64,000 bases of DNA from Sporosarcina oncorhynchi (GCF_033304615.1 NZ_CP129118.1:1980001-2044000), one strand, 5' to 3'; shown: positions 17,052 through 25,604, numbered from the stretch's first letter. The notes: generated by a model not told the origin, from the sequence alone. A program made the numbers and translations.

Positions 17052-18602
17052 TTATACAGGATATACGGAATGTTTTTTTGGTGGCATCGGAAGATCTTTT
17101 GTCGAATACATAGTGAATCGGTTTGCAAGTACTTTACGCAAATCAGAAGGAGCGATTATCTCATCGATGATTAATTCAGATGCCATCTTGTAAATATCGA
17201 TTTCTTCTTTATATTCCTTATGCTTCGCTTGGACGAAAGCAATTTTTTCTTTCGGATCTTCTATCGCTTCGATTTTATTCGAATAGACAGCATTGACTGC
17301 AGCTTCTGGCCCCATTACAGCGATTTGAGCCGTCGGTAATGCAATACATACATCCGGCTCAAATGCAGGACCAGCCATCGCATACAGACCTGCTCCATAA
17401 GCTTTACGGACAATTACTGAAATCTTAGGCACTGTAGCTGAACTCATTGCCATGATGAGTTTCGCACCATGACGAATAATACCGTCGCGCTCCACTTTTG
17501 TTCCAATCATGAATCCTGGTACATCGGCTAAGAATAATAGTGGAATTGAGAAAGCGTCACAAAGATTGATGAACTTCGCCGCTTTATCAGCTGAATCGAC
17601 GAAAAGAACACCGCCTTTCACTTTCGGCTGATTTGCAATGATTCCTACCGGTCGGCCTTCGATACGTGCAAGTCCGGTAATAAGTTCAGGAGCAAATAAT
17701 TTTTTCACATCAAAGAATGTTCCTTCATCCACTAGCGCATCAATCGCTTCATACATATCAAACGGAGCGTTTTGATTTTCAGGAATGATTTCTTCAAGCG
17801 TTCGGCCAACTTTCGCCGCCACCGATTCCTTTAGTGCAGGTTTTTCATTGAAGTTGGCTGGGAAGAATTCCAAATAACGGCGTGCTTCACTGATCGCATC
17901 TTCTTCGCTTGAAACTAGCACGTCACCACAACCGCTGACCGAACAGTGCATCTTCGCCCCACCCATTTCTTCGAGCGAAACTTTTTCCCCGATTACCTTT
18001 TCTGCCATTCGTGGGGAACCTAAATACATGGATGCATTGCCTTCAACCATAATAACGATGTCACAAAACGCAGGTATATAAGCGCCTCCCGCTGCAGAAG
18101 GACCGAACAATAGACATATTTGAGGAATGAAACCCGATAATCTCACCTGATTGTGGAATATCTTTCCTGCTCCTCTGCGATTCGGAAACATATCAAGCTG
18201 ATCAGTAATACGTGCTCCCGCTGAATCAACCAAGTACAACATAGGCACTTTGTTTTTTTCTGCGATTTCTTGAATACGGATAATCTTTTCAACTGTTCGA
18301 GATCCCCATGAACCCGCTTTGACAGTTGAATCATTCGCCATTACACAAACTGTTTGGCCATTTACTTTCCCCATTGCTGTGACAACGCCATCTGCAGGAA
18401 GATCGCCTGCTTCACAGTTTGCAAATCGTCCATCTTCAAGGTACTCACCATCATCGAAAAGAAGACGAAGACGATCGCGCACGAATAACTTATTCTGCTC
18501 TTTTAGTTTTTCATGGTATTTCGGCTGACCACCAGCCATCACTTCATCAATTCTCGCCGCCAACTTTTCATTATATCCAGTCTGTTCTGCTTGTTTAGTC
18601 AT
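17052..18602 (-). CDS. Acyl-CoA carboxylase, carboxyltransferase (beta) subunit
   Basis: Carboxyltransferase of a biotin-dependent acyl-CoA carboxylase (516 aa), crotonase-fold N and C domains. Motifs: LVDSAGARI near residue 124, GPSAAGGAYIPAFCDI near 165, LADVPGFMIGTKVE near 360, RKAYGAGLYAMAGP near 396. Length and sequence fit the propionyl-/methylcrotonyl-CoA carboxylase family (YngE/MccB type) rather than split AccA/AccD. With the adjacent biotin carrier and biotin carboxylase it makes a three-part enzyme, probably for branched-chain acyl-CoA breakdown; the exact substrate cannot be read from sequence. Confidence 0.88.
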   Translation of the reverse strand: MTKQAEQTGYNEKLAARIDEVMAGGQPKYHEKLKEQNKLFVRDRLRLLFDDGEYLEDGRFANCEAGDLPADGVVTAMGKVNGQTVCVMANDSTVKAGSWGSRTVEKIIRIQEIAEKNKVPMLYLVDSAGARITDQLDMFPNRRGAGKIFHNQVRLSGFIPQICLLFGPSAAGGAYIPAFCDIVIMVEGNASMYLGSPRMAEKVIGEKVSLEEMGGAKMHCSVSGCGDVLVSSEEDAISEARRYLEFFPANFNEKPALKESVAAKVGRTLEEIIPENQNAPFDMYEAIDALVDEGTFFDVKKLFAPELITGLARIEGRPVGIIANQPKVKGGVLFVDSADKAAKFINLCDAFSIPLLFLADVPGFMIGTKVERDGIIRHGAKLIMAMSSATVPKISVIVRKAYGAGLYAMAGPAFEPDVCIALPTAQIAVMGPEAAVNAVYSNKIEAIEDPKEKIAFVQAKHKEYKEEIDIYKMASELIIDEIIAPSDLRKVLANRFTMYSTKDLPMPPKKHSVYPV

Positions 18603-18658
18603 CGGTATACCCCTTCCCCATACAATCCTTTATAAACTGATGTAATTTCAAGCTTATA

Positions 18659-18874
18659 TTATGCTTCTATTACAGCAAGGACATCTTCTTCGTTCACAAA
18701 ATCGCCCACTTGTACGTTGATGGAGGCTACTTTTCCAGCAGTGTCCGTTTCTACAGGAATTTCCATTTTCATTGATTCCAATACGATGATTACTTGGCCA
18801 GCCCGCACTTCTTCCCCTTCAGCTACATTTACTGTAAATACCGTTCCTGCCATTGCTGCTTTTAATTGTGTCAT
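18659..18874 (-). CDS. Biotin carboxyl carrier protein (71 aa)
   Basis: Free-standing biotinyl domain: 71 residues starting MTQLKAAMAGTVFTV, with the biotin-attachment motif ESMKMEIPVE (Lys near residue 35). It carries carboxybiotin between the biotin carboxylase and carboxyltransferase encoded on either side. It resembles the short YngHB-type carrier rather than full-length AccB. It starts one base after the stop of the biotin carboxylase gene. Confidence 0.93.
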   Translation of the reverse strand: MTQLKAAMAGTVFTVNVAEGEEVRAGQVIIVLESMKMEIPVETDTAGKVASINVQVGDFVNEEDVLAVIEA

Positions 18875-18875
18875 A

Positions 18876-20231
18876 TTAAATTTCCTCCTTTTTCTTTTTT
18901 AACCATTGTGGCAATACATCCGTATTATAGTCACCTTTTCCGAATTCAGTTGAATCTACGAATTCTTCAAAGAGTGGTATATTCGTTTTTACCCCATCAA
19001 TTGTTAGCGTTTCAAAGAACTTCTTAGATTTGTCAATTGCTTCTTGTCGTTGAGTTCCATGAATAATCACTTTAGCAATCATCGGATCATAAAATGGTGT
19101 AACTTTTCCACCTTCATCATATCCTCTATCTATCCGCACGCCTTCGAATTCTTCATACGACAACGTTGTAATCGTTCCTGGTGAAGGCAAAAACGTTTTC
19201 GGGTCTTCTGCATAGATACGATATTCAATTGCATGACCATTCGAGTGTATGTCAGATTGCGAAGTGCAAGGCAATTCGTTTCCTCGTGCAACTTCAATTT
19301 GCCATTGGACTAGATCGAACCCTGTTACTTCTTCCGTCACCGGGTGTTCCACTTGCAGACGTGTGTTCATTTCAAGGAAATAGAATTCATCATTGTTTGA
19401 TAAAATAAATTCCACTGTACCCGCATTTCGATAATTAACTGCTTCAGCCGCAGCTACAGCAGCTGCATGCAAGCGGTTTTTCACATCATCGGACAAAGCT
19501 GGCGAAGGCGATTCTTCAATCACTTTCTGATTCCTTCTCTGTACGGAACAGTTGCGTTCGAATAAATGAACGATGTTCCCTTTGGAGTCACCAAAAATCT
19601 GCACTTCGATATGACGGGCTTTATCGATGAATTTTTCTAGAAAAACGACATCATCGCCAAAATAAGCTTTGGCTCTCGTCTTGACGGATTGAAAATGTTG
19701 ACTGAGCGCTTGCTCATTTTCACAGCAAACCATTCCAATGCCTCCGCCACCGGCACTCGCTTTTAACATGATCGGATAACCGATTTCTTCTGCCGCTTCA
19801 ATTGCTTCTTCAAGAGAAGCGACTCCCGCATCCGTTCCTGGTACTACCGGCACGCCAGCATCTTTCATTTTTGTCCGTGAAGCAATCTTATCCCCCATTA
19901 ATTCAATCGTATCTGCATCCGGTCCTATGAAAATTAGGCCTGCTTCTTCAATTTTACGAGCAAATGCTGCATTTTCGGATAATAGACCGTATCCTGGATG
20001 GATAGCATCGACTTTTTCTCTTATTGCAATGTCAATGATATCATCCGCTTTAAGATACGATTGCTGAACTGGACCAGGTCCGATAAGAAAAGATGCGTCC
20101 GCTCCCCTCACAAACGGCATATGCTCGTCCGCTTCTGAAAAGACAGCAACGGTCTGAATGCCTAGTTTCTTACACGTACGCATGATTCTAAGCGCGATTT
20201 CCCCACGATTCGCGATTAGTATTTTATCCAT
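18876..20231 (-). CDS. Biotin carboxylase subunit of acyl-CoA carboxylase
   Basis: ATP-grasp biotin carboxylase (451 aa), no fused carrier. N-terminal KILIANRGEIALRIMRTCK, HPGYGLLSENAAFA near residue 78, glycine-rich ATP loop KASAGGGGIGM near 158, and FLEMNTRLQVEHPVTEEVTG near 287 are all diagnostic. It is first in the operon with the carrier and carboxyltransferase. The start is supported by GGGGGT upstream. A cre-like operator and sigma-A promoter lie ahead of it, suggesting catabolite repression. Confidence 0.93.
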   Translation of the reverse strand: MDKILIANRGEIALRIMRTCKKLGIQTVAVFSEADEHMPFVRGADASFLIGPGPVQQSYLKADDIIDIAIREKVDAIHPGYGLLSENAAFARKIEEAGLIFIGPDADTIELMGDKIASRTKMKDAGVPVVPGTDAGVASLEEAIEAAEEIGYPIMLKASAGGGGIGMVCCENEQALSQHFQSVKTRAKAYFGDDVVFLEKFIDKARHIEVQIFGDSKGNIVHLFERNCSVQRRNQKVIEESPSPALSDDVKNRLHAAAVAAAEAVNYRNAGTVEFILSNNDEFYFLEMNTRLQVEHPVTEEVTGFDLVQWQIEVARGNELPCTSQSDIHSNGHAIEYRIYAEDPKTFLPSPGTITTLSYEEFEGVRIDRGYDEGGKVTPFYDPMIAKVIIHGTQRQEAIDKSKKFFETLTIDGVKTNIPLFEEFVDSTEFGKGDYNTDVLPQWLKKKKEEI

Positions 20232-20275
20232 ATTGTTACCCCCAAGTTGCTTGAATTGAATTTCTCCACATCTAC

Positions 20276-20305
20276 AGTTTAAACGATGAATGAAACCGTT
20301 TTCAA
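20276..20305 (-). promoter_or_regulatory. Promoter of the acyl-CoA carboxylase operon
   Basis: On the minus strand, TTGAAA (20300-20305) and TAAACT (20276-20281) are 18 bases apart, 45 bases upstream of the biotin carboxylase ATG. Both hexamers match consensus at four to five positions. The -35 overlaps the cre-like site. Confidence 0.5.
20291..20304. promoter_or_regulatory. cre site (CcpA operator)
   Basis: TGAAACCGTTTTCA is a 14-base pseudo-palindrome fitting the cre consensus TGWNANCGNTNWCA on both strands. It overlaps the -35 and spacer of the carboxylase promoter, a position expected to block RNA polymerase when CcpA binds. Confidence 0.7.
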
Positions 20306-20389
20306 CTATTTGTCGATTTTCATAGAATTAAATGTACATTCTCTAACGTATTCACTTACAGATGGATTCCAATTAACATTAAAAACTAC

Positions 20390-21148
20390 TCATTTTCCAT
20401 TCAAAAACTTGGCCACAGCTAGATGATGAGCTTCACTTTCCCATAACTGTGCACATTGTCTTGCTTCCTCTATCATGCGTTCGCGCATTTCGTTGTGCGT
20501 CCAATTTGCAATGGACAGTTTTTTGTACGCTTTATGGACATCAGGATGAATGGATTTCATACGTTTCATGAATTTTTGCAAACCAACCTCGGCATCTCCT
20601 TCTAGTATTTCAGTTGCCCAGCCAATTTCTTTTAGTTCTTGAGCAGTATGTATTTTGGCTTCCGACAATAATTTCAATACCAAATCATGTCTATCGAGTT
20701 TTTCAAACAGTTGCGTAGCACCTCCCCAACCGCTTGTGATCGCGAGAGTACCTTGGATGAACCCCGCCTTCGCCGAAGACGCTAAGACTCTGTAATCGCA
20801 CGCTGAAGCGATTTCACAACCCCCTCCTACTGCAGTTCCGTTGACAAGTGCGATAACTGGCATAGGCAAAGTAGATAATCTGTATAATAAACCAGCCATT
20901 TTGCTGAGCATCGGATAAGCTTCTTGCATTGTGCGGAAACCGTGGAACTCAGAAAGATCTCCACCTGAACAAAATGCACGGTCTCCACTTCCTGTAATCA
21001 CAACAAAAGCGATTTCCCCGTCCTTCTCAACTTTCTCTAAGAACTCTTCTAAGCCATCCATCACTTCATAATTGACTGCATTTCGCATTGCAGGCCGATC
21101 AATTGTGAAAGTAGCAATCCCTTCACTAAAATTCATTTTGTACGCCAT
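20390..21148 (-). CDS. Enoyl-CoA hydratase/isomerase family protein
   Basis: Crotonase-fold protein (252 aa) probably acting on acyl-CoA in the same breakdown route as the carboxylase that follows. Visible are FTIDRPAMRNAVNYEVM near residue 16, the oxyanion segment FCSGGDLSEFHGF near 60 and LVNGTAVGGGCEIASACDYR near 102. The acidic residue expected after the GGGCE block is replaced within GWGGATQLFEKL, so hydratase versus isomerase or decarboxylase activity is open. YngF occupies the comparable role in B. subtilis. RBS GGAGG precedes the ATG. Confidence 0.82.
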   Translation of the reverse strand: MAYKMNFSEGIATFTIDRPAMRNAVNYEVMDGLEEFLEKVEKDGEIAFVVITGSGDRAFCSGGDLSEFHGFRTMQEAYPMLSKMAGLLYRLSTLPMPVIALVNGTAVGGGCEIASACDYRVLASSAKAGFIQGTLAITSGWGGATQLFEKLDRHDLVLKLLSEAKIHTAQELKEIGWATEILEGDAEVGLQKFMKRMKSIHPDVHKAYKKLSIANWTHNEMRERMIEEARQCAQLWESEAHHLAVAKFLNGK

Positions 21149-21182
21149 GTGATTACCTCCTTTTGGTTTAACTACATTGGAC

Positions 21183-21359
21183 AGATGCTTGGGACATAAG
21201 ACAGTCCTGCTGCATCTGAACGGCCGCTTCCGCTTTTGTACGTCCAGCTACGGGCGCTAGATGCTCGGGTCATAAGGCAGGCCTGCTGCACGGCAAAGGG
21301 CGCCGTTTCGCATACCTGTCTTATGCCTGTCACATCTGAGCAAGCGCCCTCCGCTTTTG
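21183..21359. repeat. Intergenic palindromic repeat, one full and one deleted copy
   Basis: Copy B (21240-21359) folds into a long imperfect hairpin: GGGCGCT (21252-21258) pairs with AGCGCCC (21343-21349), and CATAAG (21271) with CTTATG (21320). Copy A (21183-21238) repeats the left arm (32 bases, about five differences) and the CCGCTTTTG end but lacks the middle. The style is that of short dispersed repeats I recall from Bacillaceae and Planococcaceae intergenic regions. It fills the gap between the hydratase gene and rpmF. Confidence 0.65.
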
Positions 21360-21365
21360 GGTATA

Positions 21366-21403
21366 CAAAAAACCACCGGAGCCATGGCCTCGCGGTGGTT
21401 TTT
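21366..21403 (-). terminator. rpmF terminator
   Basis: On the minus strand AACCACCG pairs with CGGTGGTT across a 14-base loop and is followed by TTTTTTG, 18 bases after the rpmF stop codon. Confidence 0.8.
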
Positions 21404-21420
21404 GAGTAGGGAAATCTGAA

Positions 21421-21594
21421 TTATTCTCCTACTACGTCTTTTCCTTTGTAATGACCGCAAGATTTACAAATGCGGTGTGCCAATTTAATTTCGCCACAAT
21501 TACCGCAAGTTGTCATGCCTGGAACTTGTAGTTTGTAATGTGTACGACGAAGTCTTTTTGAAGTTTTTGAAGTTCTTCTTTTTGGTACTGCCAT
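21421..21594 (-). CDS. rpmF: 50S ribosomal protein L32
   Basis: 57-residue basic ribosomal protein: [22 protein letters not shown] at the N-terminus (shown in part), then a four-cysteine zinc ribbon, CGNC near residue 30 and CKSC near 43, ending GKDVVGE. The cysteine-containing (C+) form is present. It lies just after yceD, the usual rpmF partner, and has its own strong terminator. Confidence 0.97.
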   Translation of the reverse strand: MAVPKRRTSKTSKRLRRTHYKLQVPGMTTCGNCGEIKLAHRICKSCGHYKGKDVVGE

Positions 21595-21616
21595 TTGGGC
21601 ACCTCCTTATAATCGC

Positions 21617-22150
21617 CTATTTCTTATCAGAATCGAAAAATTCGGCTAATCCTGCTAATCGCGGATCAACTTTCTTTTTCTTTTCTTCAAGTTGCAATGC
21701 CTCGTATTCTTCATCAGTTGTATACGACCAGCCTTTCCCTTCCGCACTTGTCATATCTTCAGCTTTTTCGCTGATAATCTGCAAGGGCACTTCGAGTAGA
21801 ATTAACTCCTCAAAAACAGGGGTCGGATCTACAACTTCCCCGATAACGGGGTGAATCGTATCATCCGCAGCAAGAACTGTCTCGTCCCAACTGAATTGCT
21901 CGTCCGTTTCAATTGAAAATGGATAGTCAACATCTTCCCACGTTCGGGAACACGGCAACGTCATCACACCTTCAAGATGAAAATGACAAGTCAATTTTTT
22001 CGAACCGATCACACAGCTACCTGTTACGTAGACAGGCTTGATATCCCGGATTTCCGGGTTCCGTTTTTTAACGGAGTCAAGGTTCACCGCTTCGTCAAGC
22101 GGCATAGCACCTTGTCTGTATTTCTGTAGTTGATGAATCGACCATTTCAC
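21617..22150 (-). CDS. yceD: YceD/DUF177 family protein (YlbN)
   Basis: 177-residue acidic protein of the YceD family, encoded next to rpmF across bacteria and linked in the literature to 23S rRNA or ribosome assembly, although its role in Firmicutes is unclear. Features are CVIGSKKLTCHFHLEGVMTLPCSRTWEDV near residue 47 and the C-terminal KKVDPRLAGLAEFFDSDKK. The start is GTG at 22150, eight bases after GAGGTG. It is transcribed from a perfect sigma-A promoter. Confidence 0.9.
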   Translation of the reverse strand: MKWSIHQLQKYRQGAMPLDEAVNLDSVKKRNPEIRDIKPVYVTGSCVIGSKKLTCHFHLEGVMTLPCSRTWEDVDYPFSIETDEQFSWDETVLAADDTIHPVIGEVVDPTPVFEELILLEVPLQIISEKAEDMTSAEGKGWSYTTDEEYEALQLEEKKKKVDPRLAGLAEFFDSDKK

Positions 22151-22179
22151 GTCTATATCACCTCAAGACAACACTGTTG

Positions 22180-22208
22180 ATTATATAATGGATAAAAAGG
22201 GATGTCAA
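22180..22208 (-). promoter_or_regulatory. Sigma-A promoter of yceD-rpmF
   Basis: Minus-strand TTGACA (22203-22208) and TATAAT (22180-22185) with exactly 17 bases between: a full consensus promoter, as expected for a ribosomal protein operon. Confidence 0.85.
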
Positions 22209-22217
22209 GATATTTTC

Positions 22218-22246
22218 TTGTCACCTAAATCGCATCAACGTATAAT
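22218..22246 (+). promoter_or_regulatory. Sigma-A promoter of tmcAL
   Basis: TTGTCA (22218-22223) and TATAAT (22241-22246), spacer 17, about 32 bases ahead of the tmcAL ATG. Its -35 is only nine bases from the -35 of the opposing yceD promoter. Confidence 0.7.
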
Positions 22247-22277
22247 GCAAGTAGATTATATCGAAGGGGTGAGCAGA

Positions 22278-23498
22278 ATGAAAGCGACAGGCATTGTAGT
22301 CGAATACAATCCTCTGCATAACGGTCATGTCTACCATGCACAACAAGCAAAAAAGGTAACTGGTTCAGATATCATTATTGCCGTTATGAGCGGAAATTTC
22401 CTTCAACGGGGAGAACCTGCTTTCGTCGATAAATGGACCCGAACGAAAATGGCTCTTGCTACAGGTGTCGATCTCCTATTCGAACTGCCTTATCGATATG
22501 CAACCGGCCATGCGCCTGTTTTCGCTGAAGGGGCTATTCGCTTACTAGATGCGGCGGGTTGTACGGCCTTCTGTTTCGGAAGCGAAGAAGGCGATATTGG
22601 CGTTTTTAAACAAAGTTTGAAAAACATTGATAGCTCTAGAGATACGTACGAATTTACAGTCAAGCAGGCAATCCAAGAAGGGACGAGTTATCCGAAAGCC
22701 CTAAACAAAGCCTATGAGACAATTAGGGAAAGAGGGTTAGGAGGCGCTGATTTATCAAAACCGAATAACATTTTAGGCTTTCATTATATGCAAGCCGCCA
22801 TGACAATCGGTTCGGACATAATGCCTTCTACAATACAACGGCTCGGCGCGGACTACCATAAAGATTCATTAGAGCTCGGTGAGATTGCAAGCGCAACAGG
22901 TATCCGGAAATCCTACTTCTCCACATCGAGCCTCAAAGAAGTAATGGATTTTGTTCCTGCTACAACAGGGGAACTGCTAGACGAATGGCAAGAAGCCGGG
23001 TTGAAGTTCGGAAACTGGGAAAGCTTTTATCCTTATTTACGCTTCATCATCTTACGTGAAGGTCCAGAGAAACTAGCTCACATCGCAGACATTACAGAAG
23101 GTATTGAAAATCTAATTTATAAAGCTGCTAAGGATCATTCTTCATACCAGCCGTTTATGGAGACAGTCAAATCAAAGCGCTATACATGGACACGCATTCA
23201 GCGTATGCTCACTCATATACTTACCGGTTTCACCTATAATATGCGTGATTCGATGCATACCCCATCTTATTTACGACTTCTTGGTATGACGAATGAAGGA
23301 AGAGCTTATCTCAATGAAAAGAAAAAAAGCCTGCATTTGCCTTTAATCAGCAAAGCAGCCTCTTTTTCCGATCCTTCATTGGATATGGATATCCACGCTT
23401 CTAGCATTTACGCTTTGGCAACTGGACAGATGACAGGACTAGACTACACCACATCACCAATTATCGGAAATCACTTCTCTTCCAATTCTTTCAAATAA
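22278..23498 (+). CDS. tmcAL: tRNA(Met) cytidine acetate ligase TmcAL (YlbM)
   Basis: 406-residue enzyme of the nucleotidyltransferase HIGH superfamily that activates acetate to make N4-acetylcytidine in elongator tRNA-Met. Diagnostic N-terminus: VVEYNPLHNGHVYHAQQA, with the HxGH nucleotide site near residue 20, then VMSGNFLQRGEPAFVDKW near 37 and YMQAAMTIGS. ATG 22278 is chosen from GAAGGGGTGA; a longer in-frame reading would begin inside the promoter. Its last 28 bases overlap the end of the convergent protease gene. Confidence 0.92.
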   Translation: MKATGIVVEYNPLHNGHVYHAQQAKKVTGSDIIIAVMSGNFLQRGEPAFVDKWTRTKMALATGVDLLFELPYRYATGHAPVFAEGAIRLLDAAGCTAFCFGSEEGDIGVFKQSLKNIDSSRDTYEFTVKQAIQEGTSYPKALNKAYETIRERGLGGADLSKPNNILGFHYMQAAMTIGSDIMPSTIQRLGADYHKDSLELGEIASATGIRKSYFSTSSLKEVMDFVPATTGELLDEWQEAGLKFGNWESFYPYLRFIILREGPEKLAHIADITEGIENLIYKAAKDHSSYQPFMETVKSKRYTWTRIQRMLTHILTGFTYNMRDSMHTPSYLRLLGMTNEGRAYLNEKKKSLHLPLISKAASFSDPSLDMDIHASSIYALATGQMTGLDYTTSPIIGNHFSSNSFK

Positions 23499-24505
23499 GC
23501 CAAAGCGTCATCAACTGTTTTAACAGGCACGATTTTCATTTTCGTGCCTATTTTCTTGCCCATTTCTACAGCTTCCTCATAGTTTGTCTTAATGCCAGAG
23601 GTCATCCCGTTCAATTCATCATCCGGCGCAAAAAATATTTCCACACCTTCGCGGTCGGCTGCAATAACTTTGAAATCAGCTCCCCCTATACGGCCAACGG
23701 TTCCATCGGGCAACATTTCTCCTGTTCCTGCAATCATATATCCTTTCGTGAGATCCTCATCAAGTAGCTGATTCATGATTTCTAACGTGAACATTAAACC
23801 TGCCGATGGACCACCGATTTCAGCTGTGTTCATCTTCACTTCAGGATTTGTTGTCAGCTCCCTGTCTTCCTGAAATTGGACACCCAGTCCTACTTTTCCA
23901 TCTGACTTCGGTATCTCACTTAATGTCAATTCCACATCGACTTGTTTTGAACCGCGTTCCACAGTAACTTTAATTGTATCGCCTTCCTTTTTGGTAGAGA
24001 TGAGCTCTGCAAACTCACCCGATTCCTTGAGGACAATTTCGTCAACTTGACGGATCTTATCACCAGCTTGAAGTTTTCCATCCGCTGCACCGCCTTCCAC
24101 GATTGCTGCAACAAATACGCCATCATAAACGATATCTACTGGTATACCCACTCTGTCGAAAGCGACCGTAATGGCATTGAACTGCGAGTCTGACATCAGC
24201 TTTTTCTGACGGATATTATATTCTTTGTCATTCTCACCTTCCCGGCGGACTCTATTGATTGGCAGGATTTTCATCTTACTCGAAAAGTTCGACATGACAT
24301 AGGCTAGCGGGGTTGCTTTTCCAATGGAAATCGTCATAAGACTGAACGATCCTACATCATCTTCATCTCCACCTACTACTTCCACAATCGGTGCCAAATC
24401 ATAAGCACCTCCTGGTTTAGACACATAAGCATCCAGTGGGTAAAGAAATAAAAATGCGATGAAAACCAATGCAACAGTATACAAACCGAGCTTTTTCATT
24501 TTCAA
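23471..24505 (-). CDS. SepM/YlbL-type PDZ and Lon-like (S16) serine protease
   Basis: Membrane-anchored protease (344 aa): N-terminal span (LYTVALVFIAFLFLYPL), PDZ domain (about residues 120-200, GVFVAAIVEGGAADGKLQAGDKI), then a Lon-type S16 domain with catalytic Ser in IGGPSAGLMF near residue 236 and catalytic Lys in IGGADFKVIAA near 281. The family trims secreted or envelope peptides (SepM cleaves streptococcal competence peptide; YlbL is a B. subtilis member). The start is probably TTG at 24505, seven bases after GGAGGTG; an ATG follows two codons later. Confidence 0.9.
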   Translation of the reverse strand: MKMKKLGLYTVALVFIAFLFLYPLDAYVSKPGGAYDLAPIVEVVGGDEDDVGSFSLMTISIGKATPLAYVMSNFSSKMKILPINRVRREGENDKEYNIRQKKLMSDSQFNAITVAFDRVGIPVDIVYDGVFVAAIVEGGAADGKLQAGDKIRQVDEIVLKESGEFAELISTKKEGDTIKVTVERGSKQVDVELTLSEIPKSDGKVGLGVQFQEDRELTTNPEVKMNTAEIGGPSAGLMFTLEIMNQLLDEDLTKGYMIAGTGEMLPDGTVGRIGGADFKVIAADREGVEIFFAPDDELNGMTSGIKTNYEEAVEMGKKIGTKMKIVPVKTVDDALAYLKELEEK

Positions 24506-24663
24506 GCCGACGCACCTCCGTTAATAGCCTGTACTCGTTATACATATATATGATGACAAGCTTGCATTTTCTTCTTAAACACTGTTAGTAAGTGTACCAC
24601 CTAGAAAATCCATAATAAAGAAAAAACGACAGCAGATGTGTAATTGATTTTAAAAGGAGGAGC

Positions 24664-25596
24664 ATGATTGATTATCCGCAGCAGAAATCAGCATCCATTG
24701 ATTCTATGATCAGTATTGCAATAATATGGGGTTTGATTTTTCTATTCATTTTACAGCCAGGTATCGCTCATGACGGCGCTGAAGCGGGAGCACAATTATT
24801 CGTTCACGCTTTGCTTCCCTATCTGCTACCTTATATTATATTGACGCAATGGCTGTTAAAAATACCATCATCGGGAAAAACCACCCGTAACTGGAAACGT
24901 TTTTTGAAAGCCTATATATTAGGCTCATTCGGGGGTTTTCCGGTAGGAGCCGTTACCGTTTCTGAAATGCTGAAAAATGGTGAACTGACCAGAAGGGAAA
25001 GTGGATATCTCCTCGCTGCGTGCCATGCACCAGGTCCTATGTTTATAATAGGATTCGTAGGTACTGAATTGCTTGGCGATGTGAGCGTAGGATGGAAATT
25101 GCTCGCTTCAATCCATATCGCAAATCTTCTCTTTTTCCTTTTTGCTTTGTTTTCGTTGACGAATAATGGGAATAAAGACGAGAATCGTGCTGTTTTGACA
25201 AACCTAAAACTCAATAGCTCGCCATTTTTAGATTCTATAAAAGAAAGTTCTTCCGTCATCATTCTTGTCGCGACAACTGTCATTTTCTTTTCATCCGTCG
25301 GCAATGTTTTAACATCGGTCATCACATCTGCTTTCACCATTGATCTAGGAATTACCAAGACGGTTCTGCTAGCTATTTTTGAAATGACTTCCGGTGTACA
25401 ATCCGCTGCAGATCACTTCTTTACGCACCCAGTATTCCCTTATATGATTGCCGCAATCATTTCGTTAAATGGACTAAGCATCCATATGCAAGTATTTGTC
25501 ATCGGCAAAAGTGCTAATGTCCCGATGATACCGTATGTTTTCAGCCGTGCATTTAGTGTTGTTGCGGTTCCGGCTATTTTATATGTACTTTTGTAA
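24664..25596 (+). CDS. ylbJ: Sporulation integral membrane protein YlbJ
   Basis: Polytopic protein (310 aa, about eight spans) with the nucleoside-recognition-like fold of YlbJ/SpoIIIM-type proteins. Typical pieces are LFVHALLPYLLPYIILTQWLL, GSFGGFPVGAVTVSEMLKNGEL and CHAPGPMFIIGFVG. In B. subtilis ylbJ is a sigma-E gene needed for spore cortex formation. GGAGG is only three bases from the ATG, closer than usual. Divergent from the protease gene, as in B. subtilis (ylbL-ylbK-ylbJ), but ylbK is absent. Confidence 0.88.
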   Translation: MIDYPQQKSASIDSMISIAIIWGLIFLFILQPGIAHDGAEAGAQLFVHALLPYLLPYIILTQWLLKIPSSGKTTRNWKRFLKAYILGSFGGFPVGAVTVSEMLKNGELTRRESGYLLAACHAPGPMFIIGFVGTELLGDVSVGWKLLASIHIANLLFFLFALFSLTNNGNKDENRAVLTNLKLNSSPFLDSIKESSSVIILVATTVIFFSSVGNVLTSVITSAFTIDLGITKTVLLAIFEMTSGVQSAADHFFTHPVFPYMIAAIISLNGLSIHMQVFVIGKSANVPMIPYVFSRAFSVVAVPAILYVLL

Positions 25597-25604
25597 CAAT
25601 ATAT

